Part shown: piece after piece, positions 35,290-47,945 of the stretch
Numbering within the stretch: the first letter of the stretch is position 1
Layout of the letters: each line of letters begins with the position of its first letter
Assembly (NCBI RefSeq): GCF_019649055.1
Contig: NW_026570298.1
Coordinates: forward strand, 310,001-374,000
Direction of reading: 5' to 3'
From: Paramacrobiotus metropolitanus
Taxonomy: Eukaryota > Tardigrada > Eutardigrada > Parachela > Macrobiotidae
Length of the DNA: 64,000 nt
Made by a program: the position numbers and the translations under genes
The notes under the pieces: model-generated
Database searches by the model: none
What the model saw: the letters and a program-made list of their open reading frames with translations, nothing else
Told to the model about the DNA's origin: nothing

Positions 35290-38200
35290 TTACAATTCCA
35301 CCGTCGCGATGCCGGCCAGCTCCCGCGCGTAGCCACTCAGAGCCGGACGCACTTCCATATTCAAAAACTCGGTCACCTACGCCGAAGCATAACCGCGTGC
35401 TGAGATTTTGTACATGAACAGTATTGTATAAAATCGGAACATTTTCCAACCTGAAAATCGTGGATCAAACCGGCATCAACGTTCCGATACATCAAAAATT
35501 ACATTAATGAACTGTTTTTCTACACTTAAACACCAGACAAAAATTGGATGAAAATAAATTTCGCATTAATGGAACACAGTTCCCCCTTCTGCACTAAAGA
35601 GCTTCCTGTGAGCCGAAAAATAACCAAATAAAAAAGTGAAATTTTACAAGTAAACCTACTAGTAAATGGTGCGTTTCGTTTGTCATTTGTTACTGTATAC
35701 AATTACTGCAGGGTTGATATTCTGGGTCACAGCAAGCCACTACACTAAACTCCCCTATTTTTATACAACACATCTCAAAATATAAAATAACTCTATTTAT
35801 TGTCCGCAGTAGACTGCGGGAGATTCTGCTATGAAAATTTTTCTTCCGATTATTCCTCAAAATTTTTCATTATCGACAAAAGTAACCCGAGTGGAATAAT
35901 AATTTTTTTCGATAAAGGAATAACCCGGTAAGGCGCAAATGTCATCAAGTAAATCCCCTGATAACGTCAACGTCGTAACCGACGTAACGTAGTACAGTGG
36001 CCAGTTGGGTGAACAAAAACAAACGACTGGTTGTTTTCCCACAGTAAAGGAAACGAAAGAACACCAACTCACATTTTTACCCGAGAGAAGAATACTAAGT
36101 TTGCTGACTACTGTTCTACCATTAATTCAATTTTAAAAACATAAAAATAAACAGAAAATTTTACAATGCCTTTGGCTGTCTACGTCGTACCTGTTTATCA
36201 GCGCGTCCGGTGAAGAGCGTGGGATTCATCAGTTCGTCGAGCTCGTTGTGGATCTTGGCGAAATAAGCATCGCTGCGGATGCGCTGCAGCAAATCATTGT
36301 CCTTTCCCTCCTGCTTGACAACATTCCCGGCTAGTTGCGACAGCTCGCGCAGTTTTTCATGGCACTCCTGTCGATTCCCGCCGGCCTTCACGACGGCCAT
36401 GATGATGTTCTCCGTGGCCATGAAGGGCAGTTCCGCGCCGATACGCCGACTGATCACGTTCGGATAGACCACCAAGCCTTCGCAGATGTTCTGCAGCGTG
36501 ATCAACAGAGCGTCCGCGATCAGGAACGCCTCCGGAATACAGATACGCCTGTGAAAAGGAAGGAAAAAATATTTTGCTCATTTATTCAATGTGATTAATA
36601 ATAAAATGTCAGCAATAAATGGCACCAAAACTATCCAAATCAAGTCATTAAAGATCAACACAACCATTTTATTTACTGATCCCAATTAAAATTAATTAAA
36701 TCAGAATTTTCTTCCTATTATTATACAGATAAGAAACCATTTTAATGTTGGTTGTTTACTGAACGTAAATTCGTAACTGCTATAACTTATTACAGATAGA
36801 ACCAGTAGAACTAGAAAAACACAGAACGTTCTTTAAATTAACGGGTATGGTACAATTTAACTGGTGTTAAAAATACCGAAAAAGAGACTGTTTTTTCAGC
36901 AGCGCCAAGAAAGTTTTTCTATTCGTTTTAAACGGAATAAAATCGATTTTTCCGACTGAATAGCGTAATGTTAATGGAAAAGTAGTTAAATCGCACGGAT
37001 ACAGTGTGACCTTTGTCAGGATGACAAGCGCGTGCTTACCGGTTAGCACTGTCGTCCAGCGTCCGCTCCATCCACTGCACGGAGTGCGTCTGCAGCGCAT
37101 CATTAACCAGCGTCATGAGATGGCGCGCCAGACTGCAGCAGCGCTCGCTGCGCATCGGATTGCGCTTGTAGGGCATCGCGCTCGACCCGATCTGCTCCGC
37201 CTCGAAGGGCTCCTCCACCTCCTTGAAACTGGCCAGCAGCCGGATGTCCGTGCAGATCTACATACGATCGCAGTAGATTTTTGTTACTAACAGCGCAATT
37301 TACAGTCTACACTGGCTAAATCCCTATACCGACTATCGTAGAGTAATGGCTTATTAAATCCTCGCGTCATGGTGAGATCGTGCGCCAAAATTTAAATTAT
37401 TACAGCGCGAATACAGAAAATATCAATTTTTTACATACTGTTCGTAAGTGAAACCGTGAAACGATCTACATTCTATCGCTTCATAATATCACAGAAACAA
37501 GTACTGCATTTTAAAATAAAACATATCCGCAAAGGCAATGAAAGACAGTTTTTTTACACAATATTAACTGCTTTACAATAATAATGCAGGAATACAGACG
37601 CTACACTACAAAATCCTTCAGAAATATTTTAACAGCAAAAATACATAAATATATGTGCACCGACAGTCAATAACAATCTGTCCGCACTGCTTTGAAGACC
37701 GCTTATCTTAGTTATCTATACATTGTTACCGCTACATAATAATTAATACAATAATTAATAAAAATTAATAATAATTATTGGTATTATTAATAATTAATAA
37801 TAATAATTATTATTAAAAATTTTATAATAATTATTTATAATAATAATAATAATTTTATAATAATTATTATTATTATAAAATCATTATTAACAATTATTAC
37901 AAATTATACTGAAGAGAAAAATAGGAAATTTATCGAACTAGTTTAACATTTCTGTGTCCACTGCGAAATTATGGTACATATACAAAAATCAAAGTTGACC
38001 TCCAACGTGCATGCATGATTTGATCATTACTCTACCTTATGAACGGACGCTCCGAGTCCAGCCAACACCGATAAAACCTCCAAATCCTGTTTACGCGTGT
38101 ATGTCTGGCCGCAAATGATGAAGCACCTGAAAAAAAATGGCCAAAAAAATTACGGCACGCCGGTCGAACTTCACAATAAAAAATAAATAGCAATCAATAA

Positions 38201-41200
38201 TAAAAATAAATATGAATAAAAAATGCAAAATTCGGTGCGAACTCCGCAATAAAAGATAAATAACAAAAAAAAATAAATATATCAATGAAAATGGAATTAA
38301 ATGTCAAATTCGGTGTGTGCGCTGACTTCTTGAAGCCGGCATAATCGCAGACGAGGACATCCAGCATGTGGGCCTTGTCGGCGTTGCCGAACAACTGCAC
38401 GAAGCTGGCCTGCGTCCCGGTGGTGCCCTTGACGCCGCGGAAGCGCAGATCGGTCTTGATGCGCTCGAAATTGTGCAGATCCATCACCAGATCCCCCGTC
38501 CACAGCGCCGCCCGCTTTCCGACCGTTGTCAACTGCGCTGGTCTACAAATGCAAAAATAAAAACTTGCGATTACCGTAAAACAACCGAACACGGACGAAA
38601 TTCTCCTTCATCTTCAAGAAGTATTACATCAAATTCGGACGATACGATTCTGTAACATACCCTTGCACTACGTTCAGTGTCAAGAGTCATGACAGGAACG
38701 ATCCTTCAACTGCTCAGAAAAACAGTATTTTATCGGATTTTATCAATTATTACAGATTTCTACATGCATTAGAATCATTTTTATTTATTTCATAAGTTCA
38801 CAAGAATATTACAAATGAATACAATTGTTTTTATTTTTTTATTGATGTATTTTGCTACGCTTCCATACAATGACAACGAGGCTAAGAAACCTACAAAGCT
38901 TCCAATCGCTTCCTAGTAAAATTAAAAATACACTGGCTTTTATTACGTAATTATTAATTCATCAAAGACATGACATAAGGAAATCCTTTCATGACGGGAG
39001 ATATTACGTCAAACACAGCAAATTGCCCTTACACTACGTTCACACACAAGACATTACAAACAACTGTGTATAATGTTCACAAGGAGTAACTGATTTAAAT
39101 TTTATTAATTTGATTTGTTACGCGTTCATATATTTAAGATTAAAAATAAGTACACTATTTTCACTTTCATAAGTTCATTCATTTCAAAGGCGAAATTTTA
39201 AAACTATGCTTTCTTTTAATATTTAACTGGATTTACGCTACCGTGAATCCTCAGTGAGGTTACAAATAAATAAATTATTATGAATTTCATTCACCGAAAA
39301 ATAAAAATAATTTCGCTTTATTCAGAATTTAGTGATTTAATTTCAATCGCTTCCACACATGCTTGATGCGTTTAAAAATCCCCATATTAAGTTTTTAATT
39401 AAGGGATTTGGCCCGGTACATAGTACCAAATTGGGGAACATACACGGGAACTTTCTCTCTCGCGCACTCCTAAACACTTTTTTGCATTGCTTTATGATAT
39501 TTTGTAGCCAAAGGATTCGTATATATAGGCGAGAAAACCGTTTGTGCGCGCAACATCCGGTTCGGGAGTTATTAATGAAATAAAATTGCAAAAGCTTAAA
39601 CGCGCGGAGGTGTACCAAAAGTCTCGTTATGAACCCATGCTCTTCAAATTTTGCACGAAAACACACATTACTATGAAGATCGTTTTGGTACCGAATCAGC
39701 TTTCTACCATTTTTTTCAAATTTTAAAATGAATTTCAAAACTTTTAAAAATTAATTTAAAATTTGAAAAAAATGGTAGAAAGGTGGTTCGGTACCAAAAC
39801 GCTCTTCATAGTAATGTGCCTTTTTGTGCAAAATTTGAAGAGCATCGGTTCATAATGAGACTTTTGGTACACCTCCGCGCGTTTAAACTTTTGGAATTTT
39901 ATTTCACTAATAACTTCCGAACCGGATGTTGCGCGCAGGAACGGTTTTTTCGCCTGTGCATAAGAATCCTTTGGCTACATATTTCCATAAAGCCATGCAA
40001 AAGAAGTGTTTGGGAGTGCGCGACAGCGAAAGTTGCAGTGGATGTATACAAATTTGGTGCTATGTACCGGGCCAAATCCCTTAAACGCTTTTGAGATTTA
40101 CCACGCAAAACATGTACTTAACAGTTTTTATTAAAAACCGTAAAAATTGCAATAATTTTCCTGCCATCTTTTAATAGTTTAGAAATAGATACAAAATTAG
40201 CAACTTACTGCAGATGTGTATATCCCAGCGTCGGCAACGCCTTGTAATCATCCGCAAATTTGCTCAGACGATCAATGCACCGTGCCAGCTAAATACAAGA
40301 AATAATTCACCAAATGCACGCAATTTCCGCCAACAAATTGCACAATCTCAAACTGTTAATGGAAAAGTAATTTACCTTCGGCAAGAGTATTTGCAGTCCA
40401 TCGCGTATACAAATAAGATCCTGGCAAAATAAAAACACCGGTAAAATCAGTGCACACTGACTGCGGAAATGGCGGAGGAAGTCTCGATTGTTATGGTGGA
40501 AATCGTACGGTATTGTCCGTCACGTAGCAGGAAGTGGCGCCCAGATGGATGATGCCCTCGGCCTTCTTGCACTCTTTCCCGAACGTCCGCACATGCGCCA
40601 TCACATCGTGCCGCACCCGCTTCTCCTCCGCCAACGCGAAATCCCAGTCAATACGCTCCACATTCGCCTCCATTTCCGCAATCTGGTCTTCTTGAATATT
40701 CAAACCCAGTTTCTATAAAAATCCCAAATAAAATTGAGAAAAAGTCATTTTAATAAATAAAATATCCACCACATACAACCAAAATAATATAAGAAATTTA
40801 TTAAACGAGAAAATTTATTAAAAATGGGGGGAAAATTCCAAATAATTATCCGTTTAACAAGAGCAGTACCACTCTCAACCGAATGGCCAGACTGCCACTG
40901 TTCTACGCTTTCCGGTAATCTTAACGTGAGTAAGTAATGGGGAAATGTGCATTGTACACTACACATCAACCCACTTGACGTATCCAGAAACTTAAACTCG
41001 CAGGAAAAATAAAAATCGGCAGTTTCTTCATAGAAAAACTAACAAGAAAATATAAAATCAGCTACATTCGTTAATGTTTTCTGATGACAAATCTTAAACA
41101 AATACTGTTTCACTGTATTACTGCAACTGCAAGTCTGGAACTGTGTACCAATATACTGATTAACGTAGTGCAGTGGCGATGACTAACGGCGTGCTCAAAC

Positions 41201-41873
41201 GATTCGTTTGTTGGCATGTAATCTGATTTAATGTTTTCTGCTAAACGATCAGTTGTACAAGAACTCGCAGCCTTTTTTAAATGTTTCAATATTATATTTA
41301 TAAATTACATAAAACGCAAGCTCACTTCGCTCGCATGCTTGATAATGGCTTTTTACAATAAAAAATTAGGCTTTTCATTGATCGGAATTTTCCATACTTC
41401 CATTGATCGGAATTACAGTATCACCCAATAAACACAATCGAATCATTGGCGAATGAGAAATAAAATAATTACTAAGAAAATGCCGAAAATAAAATCGGTA
41501 AAATAAAAACACAATAACAATTCAAAGAATAAAATTAATAATAATTATTAATTTTTTTATGGTTATTCAATTAATACAGTTGTGAATAATTATTAGTTTT
41601 TTTATTATTAAATAATAAAATATCAGCGAGTCAGCGACTGATACGACTGACTGTACGTGTCAGTGACAGTATCCCGGGTAAACGGGAAAACAGCACACCA
41701 GCAGAGACTGTTATGCGCACCTGTTGCGATTTGGCCAGCCAGACCCAGAGTTTCCTCCAGGTGATGATGCGTTTGCGCTCGCTGAAGTTGTAGCACATCT
41801 CCTCGCTGGCGTAGCGCTGCGTCAACGGCGTCTGGTAGCGGGACTTCTCGCGGTCCTTCTCGTTCGTCGCCAT
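35290..41873 (-). CDS. ADSL: Adenylosuccinate lyase
   Basis: Nine exons: 41721-41873, 40509-40712, 40376-40420, 40209-40288, 38327-38542, 38036-38126, 37040-37257, 36191-36548, 35290-35376; 483 residues, the length of animal ADSL (human 484). The enzyme makes two eliminations in purine synthesis: SAICAR to AICAR plus fumarate, and adenylosuccinate to AMP plus fumarate. Motifs in order: YRTPL-like start with [62 protein letters not shown], and the fumarase-superfamily signature loop [15 protein letters not shown] in exon 7. The last exon ([13 protein letters not shown]) restores the usual C-terminus; reading on past exon 8 instead gives a short alternative tail ending near 36161. It lies in the spacer of the CDC23 inverted duplication. 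Confidence 0.96.
37736..37905. repeat. TAA/ATT microsatellite
   Basis: About 170 bases of nearly pure AATAATAATTATT-type repeats in ADSL intron 6. Confidence 0.9.
39399..40084. mobile_element. Complete fold-back MITE in ADSL intron 4
   Basis: About 686 bases forming one long imperfect palindrome centred near 39741. Outer ends TTAAGGGATTTGGCCCGGTA and its reverse complement; arms of about 330 bases share GCGCGCAACATCCGGTTCGG, TCGCGCACTCC and TCATAATGAGACTTTTGGTA. No protein is encoded. A TTAA at the border would suit a piggyBac-like target, but this cannot be proved here. Related copies lie at 8396-9335 and 32614-32820. Confidence 0.85.
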
Positions 41874-42663
41874 GATGGAAATTGGACGGGGAATCTTCAC
41901 AGGGAACAAAGAATAGGCGACTGCTATGCGTGACAGAACGTGAATGCAGGCCCGCAGCACTCCGTAGTTTGCCAGTCAAAATGTGCGCAACTAGATGCCA
42001 AGATGCTGTTGCAAGCAGCCCCTTTTATAGCTTATCCCGCTGTAAAATTATTTGCACTGGATATCAAAGAAGCGGAAGAACAGAGCTACCAAATAAACAA
42101 CGCAATAAAAGTTGGAAAAACTCAACGGCATTGAAGCGACAAGACGAGAGAGAGAAATTTGACAGGAAGTTTTGCAGTCATCACTGCACACACAACTTCC
42201 GGTAAGCGGTAAGTAATCGCCCAATCTGAGCGGTCAATGTGCGCGCTGTTGCCCACCGCCCCTTGACGCAGATTACAGTTGTCATTACACATAGCAGCCA
42301 CTTGCCAGTGCTGCTGCCATTTAGCAAGCGAAGCTGGTGTTTGTGACTTTGACTGGTAGGTGATTTGGAAATAAAACCGAATCGCACGCATGATGCCTAG
42401 AAGCCGCTGCCTGGATTAACAGTTTGTGTTTCTCGATTTTCCGTTTTTGACTAGGTTTCTAGTAATTTTTCCAGCTTCTTCACTTTTCCGAATGTTTAGT
42501 CTTTGAACACAGCTCTCATTTGTGGAGCGAGTTCTGATTTTCGTCTGACAGCAGTCATAACATGGAGACCTCCTGATCTTCCCCTGGAACGTTAACTGTG
42601 CAACCCATTTTTTTATCTGTCGCACGCGGTGTTTTCCCTTCTGATCGCTCCTCCGACTCCAAG
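41874..42663. promoter_or_regulatory. Divergent promoter region between ADSL and right CDC23
   Basis: 790 bases between the two start codons. It contains two ETS-type sites, ACAGGAAGT (42162-42170) and ACTTCCGGT (42195-42203). Duplicated CDC23 sequence starts only at 42534, so the right CDC23 relies on sequence that belonged to the ADSL side. Confidence 0.45.
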
Positions 42664-45600
42664 ATGAGCAAGAAGAAGTCCCTTTCGGCCTCCTCCCTGA
42701 GCCTGAGTCTGCCCTCCCCCGGGGACCCCTCCGTGGAGGAGATCCCGCTGCCTTTAATCCTGCGGCAGTCCTCCTACGCCGACATCAAGACGGACCTGTT
42801 GCACTCCATGCGGCGCTCCTCCCGCCTGTGCCTGCTGCAGTCGCAGAAGTGGGCGGCGGAGATGCTGCGGCCCCTCCACAAGATCAAGCTGCGCCCCGGG
42901 GTGCTGGCGGGGATCAAGAGCCCCGTGGAGGGCGAGCAGGGGGAGGCCAAGTTCTGCGCCAAGCACTCCGCCTACCCCGCCATCCTCAACGCCATGCGCC
43001 GCTTCCAGTACGGGGAAGCGATGGGATACGCCCGGATGCGCAGGAGCGAGTTCCGCCACTTCCCCGTGCTCCGCTTCTTCTACTTCTTCAACAAGTACCT
43101 CCACGGCCAGGCGCAGTGTCTCCAGAATGCCCCGCATCCACTGGAATTTGAATCCGTCGCCGAGACCGATGTGCTCTATTTGCAGGTATGGATGCCGCTC
43201 TTTTCTATTGATTATGTATTGAGATATTTATGAAAATGTTCTCTGTTCGACTTAGTGGTGTTTCGTAGTAAGATGGCTTCTATTAGTGTGCTCTACCTTT
43301 GGCCAGAACAGTTTGGGAAATAAAAGCAACCGACCACAAATTTGGTTTATACTTTTTGTTCGTTATTTTGTTTTTGACAAAAAAAACTTACTGCTTAAAC
43401 TGCGTAAAGGTTTTTCAGTGTACCTTGATACAGTTTCTATCTTCGTAACTGATAACAATTTTAGTTGATGTCGGCTCGCCGCGACTATATTTTTTCGTTT
43501 TTTTGTTATTGTTACCTGTCATTTTACTTTTAATTCGGAGTTGTTATTTCCTGAAGTTGCTGCATTTTTTAGTTCTCTTCGTTTTACATTTTATCGTGTA
43601 AAATAATTTGTGTCCAATACCAGAAATTTGCTGTAATCTTTTTCATCTGTAATCTGTAATTTGCTGTAATCTTTGCTGTAATCGTTAATTGTACGATGTT
43701 AATATGTAATTGTAATTTTGATCTTGTTGAATTTCTTTCTGGTTATTTACCGGGCAGCATTTGATATTACGGTTATTGATTATTTGTTCTTCGAGTATTA
43801 TCAATATCTCGATTTAATATTTTTATTTTCTGCAGAATCTCCGTGGTGAGATCAAAGAGGAGCTGGTGCAGCAGGGACTGGACCCGTTGATGCGCTATTT
43901 GTACGCGGTGATCCTGCGGCAGTTGGGCTCGCATTCGTTGGCCTGCGAGCAGTTGATCGAAGCCATCTCTCATGAGCCGCGCCTGTGGTGTTTCTGGTTC
44001 GAGTTGGCCGACTGCATTTTAACCCGTCGTGATCTGGAGTTGATCCTGCCGCGGTTGAGACCCCACTGGATGCGGGACGTGTTCCTGGGGCGTTGCTACT
44101 ACTTGCTGAACATGACCGAGGAGGCCTTGGGCGTCTGCAAGTACCTGCGCCGCTCCTTGCTGGCCAACACGCCCCCCGTCCTGGCCCAACTGGCCCGCGT
44201 CGCCTACAACCGCAAGGACACCCTCGACACCGTCAAACTCATGGACAAGCTCAGGCATTTGTATCCGGCCCGGCTGGACGACATGGACTTCTACTCCAAC
44301 GTCCTCTACGTCCGCGGCGATAAGGTGCGCACCGAAAAAGTAAAACTCTTATTATCTATAGCAGTATGTTTTTAATTTTTCTATAACTATTAGAGAATAA
44401 GGAGGAATACTGTGACATGCAGGTGTTTTCGTAGTGTAGTGAGTTGTGGCCGTAAATCACGTGGTTTGGAAGCAGCTCGGTGCAGAAGTAACAGTGCGCA
44501 AAGAATATCACAGAGGGATTTTTCTGTTTTATTTTTCTCATACGATTAGGTACGGAAAAGGTTTTCTAAAAATAATAATCAAATGTAATCAAAGCGCATA
44601 ATGACTGATATCCCATAGTGAGCGCTTCTATAGTGAACATCAAAACTTTACAGATTTATTTTTACTTTGCCTCTCATACAACCGGGTACCAGTACACCTG
44701 GAACACTGTAATCATACAGTTGATTTCGTAGTGTAGTGAGCTCACTGAGTTGTAACCGGAAATGTTATTATGAGCGTTCTACGTGTATTTTAAGCAGGTT
44801 CATACCATAGCCGCCACGTGCACAGTCATTTGCTTTAGATGTTTTTTTATCTGTTTTCTTGTATTTAATACTGCGTGAATTGTAAAGAGCAGTGTGATTA
44901 GTTGAAACAGCATTATGGGAAGCGCAAAAAGGAAAGTAGGGTGGGCTTGCTTAATTAATTGGTATTATTTTGATTAATTATAATTTTTTCATTCTCTTAT
45001 ACAGATATTAAAAAGTTCTAAACTTTTTTACAAAACGATTCTTGGTGGGGCAAAAGATGAAATTCTTCAATGGGATCCGGTTGAAGAGAAAAGGGATCGT
45101 CAAAATATAACTGCGTCGTGAGGCGGGATTTTTTTAAGTATATCTTGCGTTTCCGGTTGGTTTTTTTTTGAAGGACATCGTAGTGGAGTGGTAAAGTACA
45201 AAGATGTTCGATGATGCTTCAAATGCCGACATATGTACATACCTGTAAAAGTATGTACAAGCAAGTATATAATATTTATGATTAATTACAGTTTATATTA
45301 ATTGCGGTATTATAGTTATTTTTGGCTCTGCGTTTACCTATTTTTTATTTGTAGTTCTTTATAATTATTTTTTATTTTTATACATTTCTGCTCTATGCGG
45401 TTGCAGATTTTTCTCACTTGATAGAATACAATTGCTGCTCAGAGAGATCCGCACATCCGCAAATCTGTGTTGCTGAACTGCTTACCACAGTAATATACGT
45501 AATATGAATCCAGGTATGCAGTATTCGAGCGTTCGGGTGACATCGTAGAAGAATGGCAGTGTGTTCTCTCCAGCTTACGGGTAAAATAAGCCGTGCAAAT

Positions 45601-47805
45601 TGAAAACAGCACAAGTGATCATTTCCCCGTGCAAAGGAAACCGATAATTTTTGGCTAAGATGCGTGTTTTTTACATCTTAAGTTGTGTTCTAAGATTGTG
45701 GAGATTTTTATAAAGGTAAAGCGGCTGGCCGGCTTAGCCGTCGTAACGCGTGCGACGTGTGTTAAATTGTTAATCATTGTAAAATTAATATATCTTCGGC
45801 CATGTTACCGATTCGATCGTACGTTTGATGTGGCATCGTAGAAGAGTGGCAATGTGTCGGCGGACTCGGCTTATGTGCAAACTATTCGGCTTTCAATTTA
45901 CACCTATCAGTTTAATTTATCATTTTTATTTACACCTATCAATTTAATTTATTAATTGAATTTAATTTATCAATTTACACCTATCAGTTTACACCTATCA
46001 ATTTAATTTATCATTTTTATTTACACCTATCAATTTAATTTATTAATTTAATTTAATTTATCAATTTACACCTATCAATTTAATTTATCATTTTTATTTA
46101 CACCTATCAATTTAATTTATTAATTTAATTTAATTTATCAATTTACACCTATCAATTTACACCTATCAATTTTTTCAGTTTTCAATTTCAGTCGATCAAT
46201 TTACACCAAATAATTTTTGTGCATCTTATTTTCTTGTGTGAGCGGTTGGCGATTTTTATACGTAATTTTTTCATACCGATTCTCTTGTCAGCAATAGCTG
46301 GAAATAGTCGTTTGTATAGATTGTGTCTGTTGACAGACGCGACTGGCGCGTTTAGCGCGCGATCTGCACGAGATTGACCGGTTGGCGCCGGAGACGAACG
46401 TGGCGGTGGGCAACTACCTGGGTCTGCGCGACCAGCACGACCGCGCCGTCGAGCACTTGACGCTGGCGATCCGCGCCGTCCCCGATTTAGCCCAGGCCTG
46501 GCTCTTCCTGGGGCACGAGTATCTGGAGCTGAAGAACCAGCCGCGGGCGGTGGCCTGCCTGCAGCGGGCCGTGCAGGTGGACCCGCGCGATTACAGGGCC
46601 TGGTTCGGACTGGGCAAGGTGCACGAGAGCGACAAGAAGTACTCGCTGGCCATTTTGTACTTCCAGCGATCAGCCGACAACGCCTTCCACGACCCCAAGC
46701 CCTGGTGTGCGCTCGGGGATGTCTTCGTCAAGCTCAACCAGCCGGAAGACGCCGCTCGCGCCTACTGGCAGGTACGCCTGGTTACTTTCCATCAATTTCT
46801 ACGTCGCCTTTGCGCCAGTCATTACATAATTTACATTTACAGATATTTAGTTTTCCGTTTTACTGCATTTATTTTTATACAATCATTAGCTTGCTAACTT
46901 CTTTTGAAAGGAGTACTGTAGAGTAACCCTGCCCTTGACAGCTATTTTTACAGCTCAAAGAGACGTACGTTGTACGAGCACATTCACCATTCACACATGC
47001 TGCCTGTGACTAGGCAGGCAGCACATGAGTGAGTGCAGCTAAGTCGGCTCTGAGCCAGCTGAACGTTTGCCAGTACTACAGTGCCGTACAGCTCATATCG
47101 TACGAAAAAGCTGTCAAGTGCAGGGTTACTCTACAGTACATGACAAGGTTGCTGAAATTCTTCTTTTATTGAGTAAATTTCTGTGACTCTGATTGGTTTC
47201 ACGGTTTCATTTGCAAATAGCATGGATTTTTTATTGTATGATGATTATGAACAGTCTACTTTAACATTTAGTGTAAACATAAGATACCTGCCGTCATGAT
47301 GTCATCGGAAGCCATACGAAACGCAGATCACTGATATGGTGCTTCTGTTTCGCAGTCGTACCAGAACGGCGACAAGGAGGACGGGGCCATGGGGAAGCTG
47401 GGTCGGGTGTTGATTAAGAGCGATGCTGCGAAGGCGGCCATCGCGTTCCAGCGCTACATCGCCGCCTGCGAGGAGGTGGTCGTCAAAGGCAAGGAGGACG
47501 TTAATCGCAGTGTCTTCGCGGCGGAGCTGGGCGAGGCCTACTTGTTCTTGGCCCGACAGCAGCTGGAGGCCGGGAACACGGCGGAGGCCAGGGCCTGGGC
47601 CAGGAAGGCGCTGGGGATCAGCGGGATGGCCAAGGCCGTCTCCGAGTTCCTCCTGCGCGTCGACGGGAAGACGGAGCACGAGCGCAGCGTCAACAGCGAC
47701 GCCAGCGCCATGGATCTCAACGTCACCGACAACTCCGCGGGCGTCGGGATGGAGGGACTCATCAGCGACGACGAGGAGAACCTCCCCTCCACCATTGCCA
47801 GCTAA
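42664..47805 (+). CDS. CDC23: APC/C subunit CDC23 (APC8), right copy
   Basis: Exons 42664-43185, 43836-44324, 46337-46771 and 47356-47805 have exactly the same lengths (522, 489, 435, 450) as those of the left copy and give another intact 631-residue CDC23. Reading both, I find six differences, left to right: W152C, R187Q, M215I, L256V, Q582L, V598A. None breaks a TPR motif obviously. Introns 1 (650 versus 934 bases) and 2 (2,012 versus 2,941) differ greatly, while intron 3 (584 versus 583) is nearly identical. Its 5' side faces the adenylosuccinate lyase gene, so it sits in a divergent promoter arrangement that the left copy lacks. Both copies look functional; one could be an assembly duplicate of a second allele (see findings). 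Confidence 0.93.
45895..46205. repeat. AT-rich tandem repeat in intron 2 of right CDC23
   Basis: Many tandem units built from TTTACACCTATCAATTTAAT with longer period substructure. The left intron lacks this array at the matching position. Confidence 0.85.
46914..47138. mobile_element. TA-flanked MITE in CDC23 intron 3, right arm
   Basis: Partner of 23080-23305: same position in intron 3, same TIRs (CTGTAGAGTAACCCTGC / GCAGGGTTACTCTACAG), flanked by TA. Confidence 0.75.
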
Positions 47806-47945
47806 TCTACTTGCTGTAATTTTTGTACTCGTACTTGTCATGATGGCACTTCGTTCAGCTTTTAAGCCATGTACAGCGTAAGACCAAAGCTGTTGCCATC
47901 GGTCAGTTTGTGTGCGGTTCGAAAATCTAAGAAACTGTTAACGAA

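Larger units (their letters stand above)
42534..47945. repeat. Right arm of large inverted duplication
   Basis: Reverse-complement partner of 22270-28898. The 13.6-kb spacer 28899-42533 is single copy. Arm length differs (about 6.6 versus 5.4 kb) because of intron 1 and 2 changes. Confidence 0.9.
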
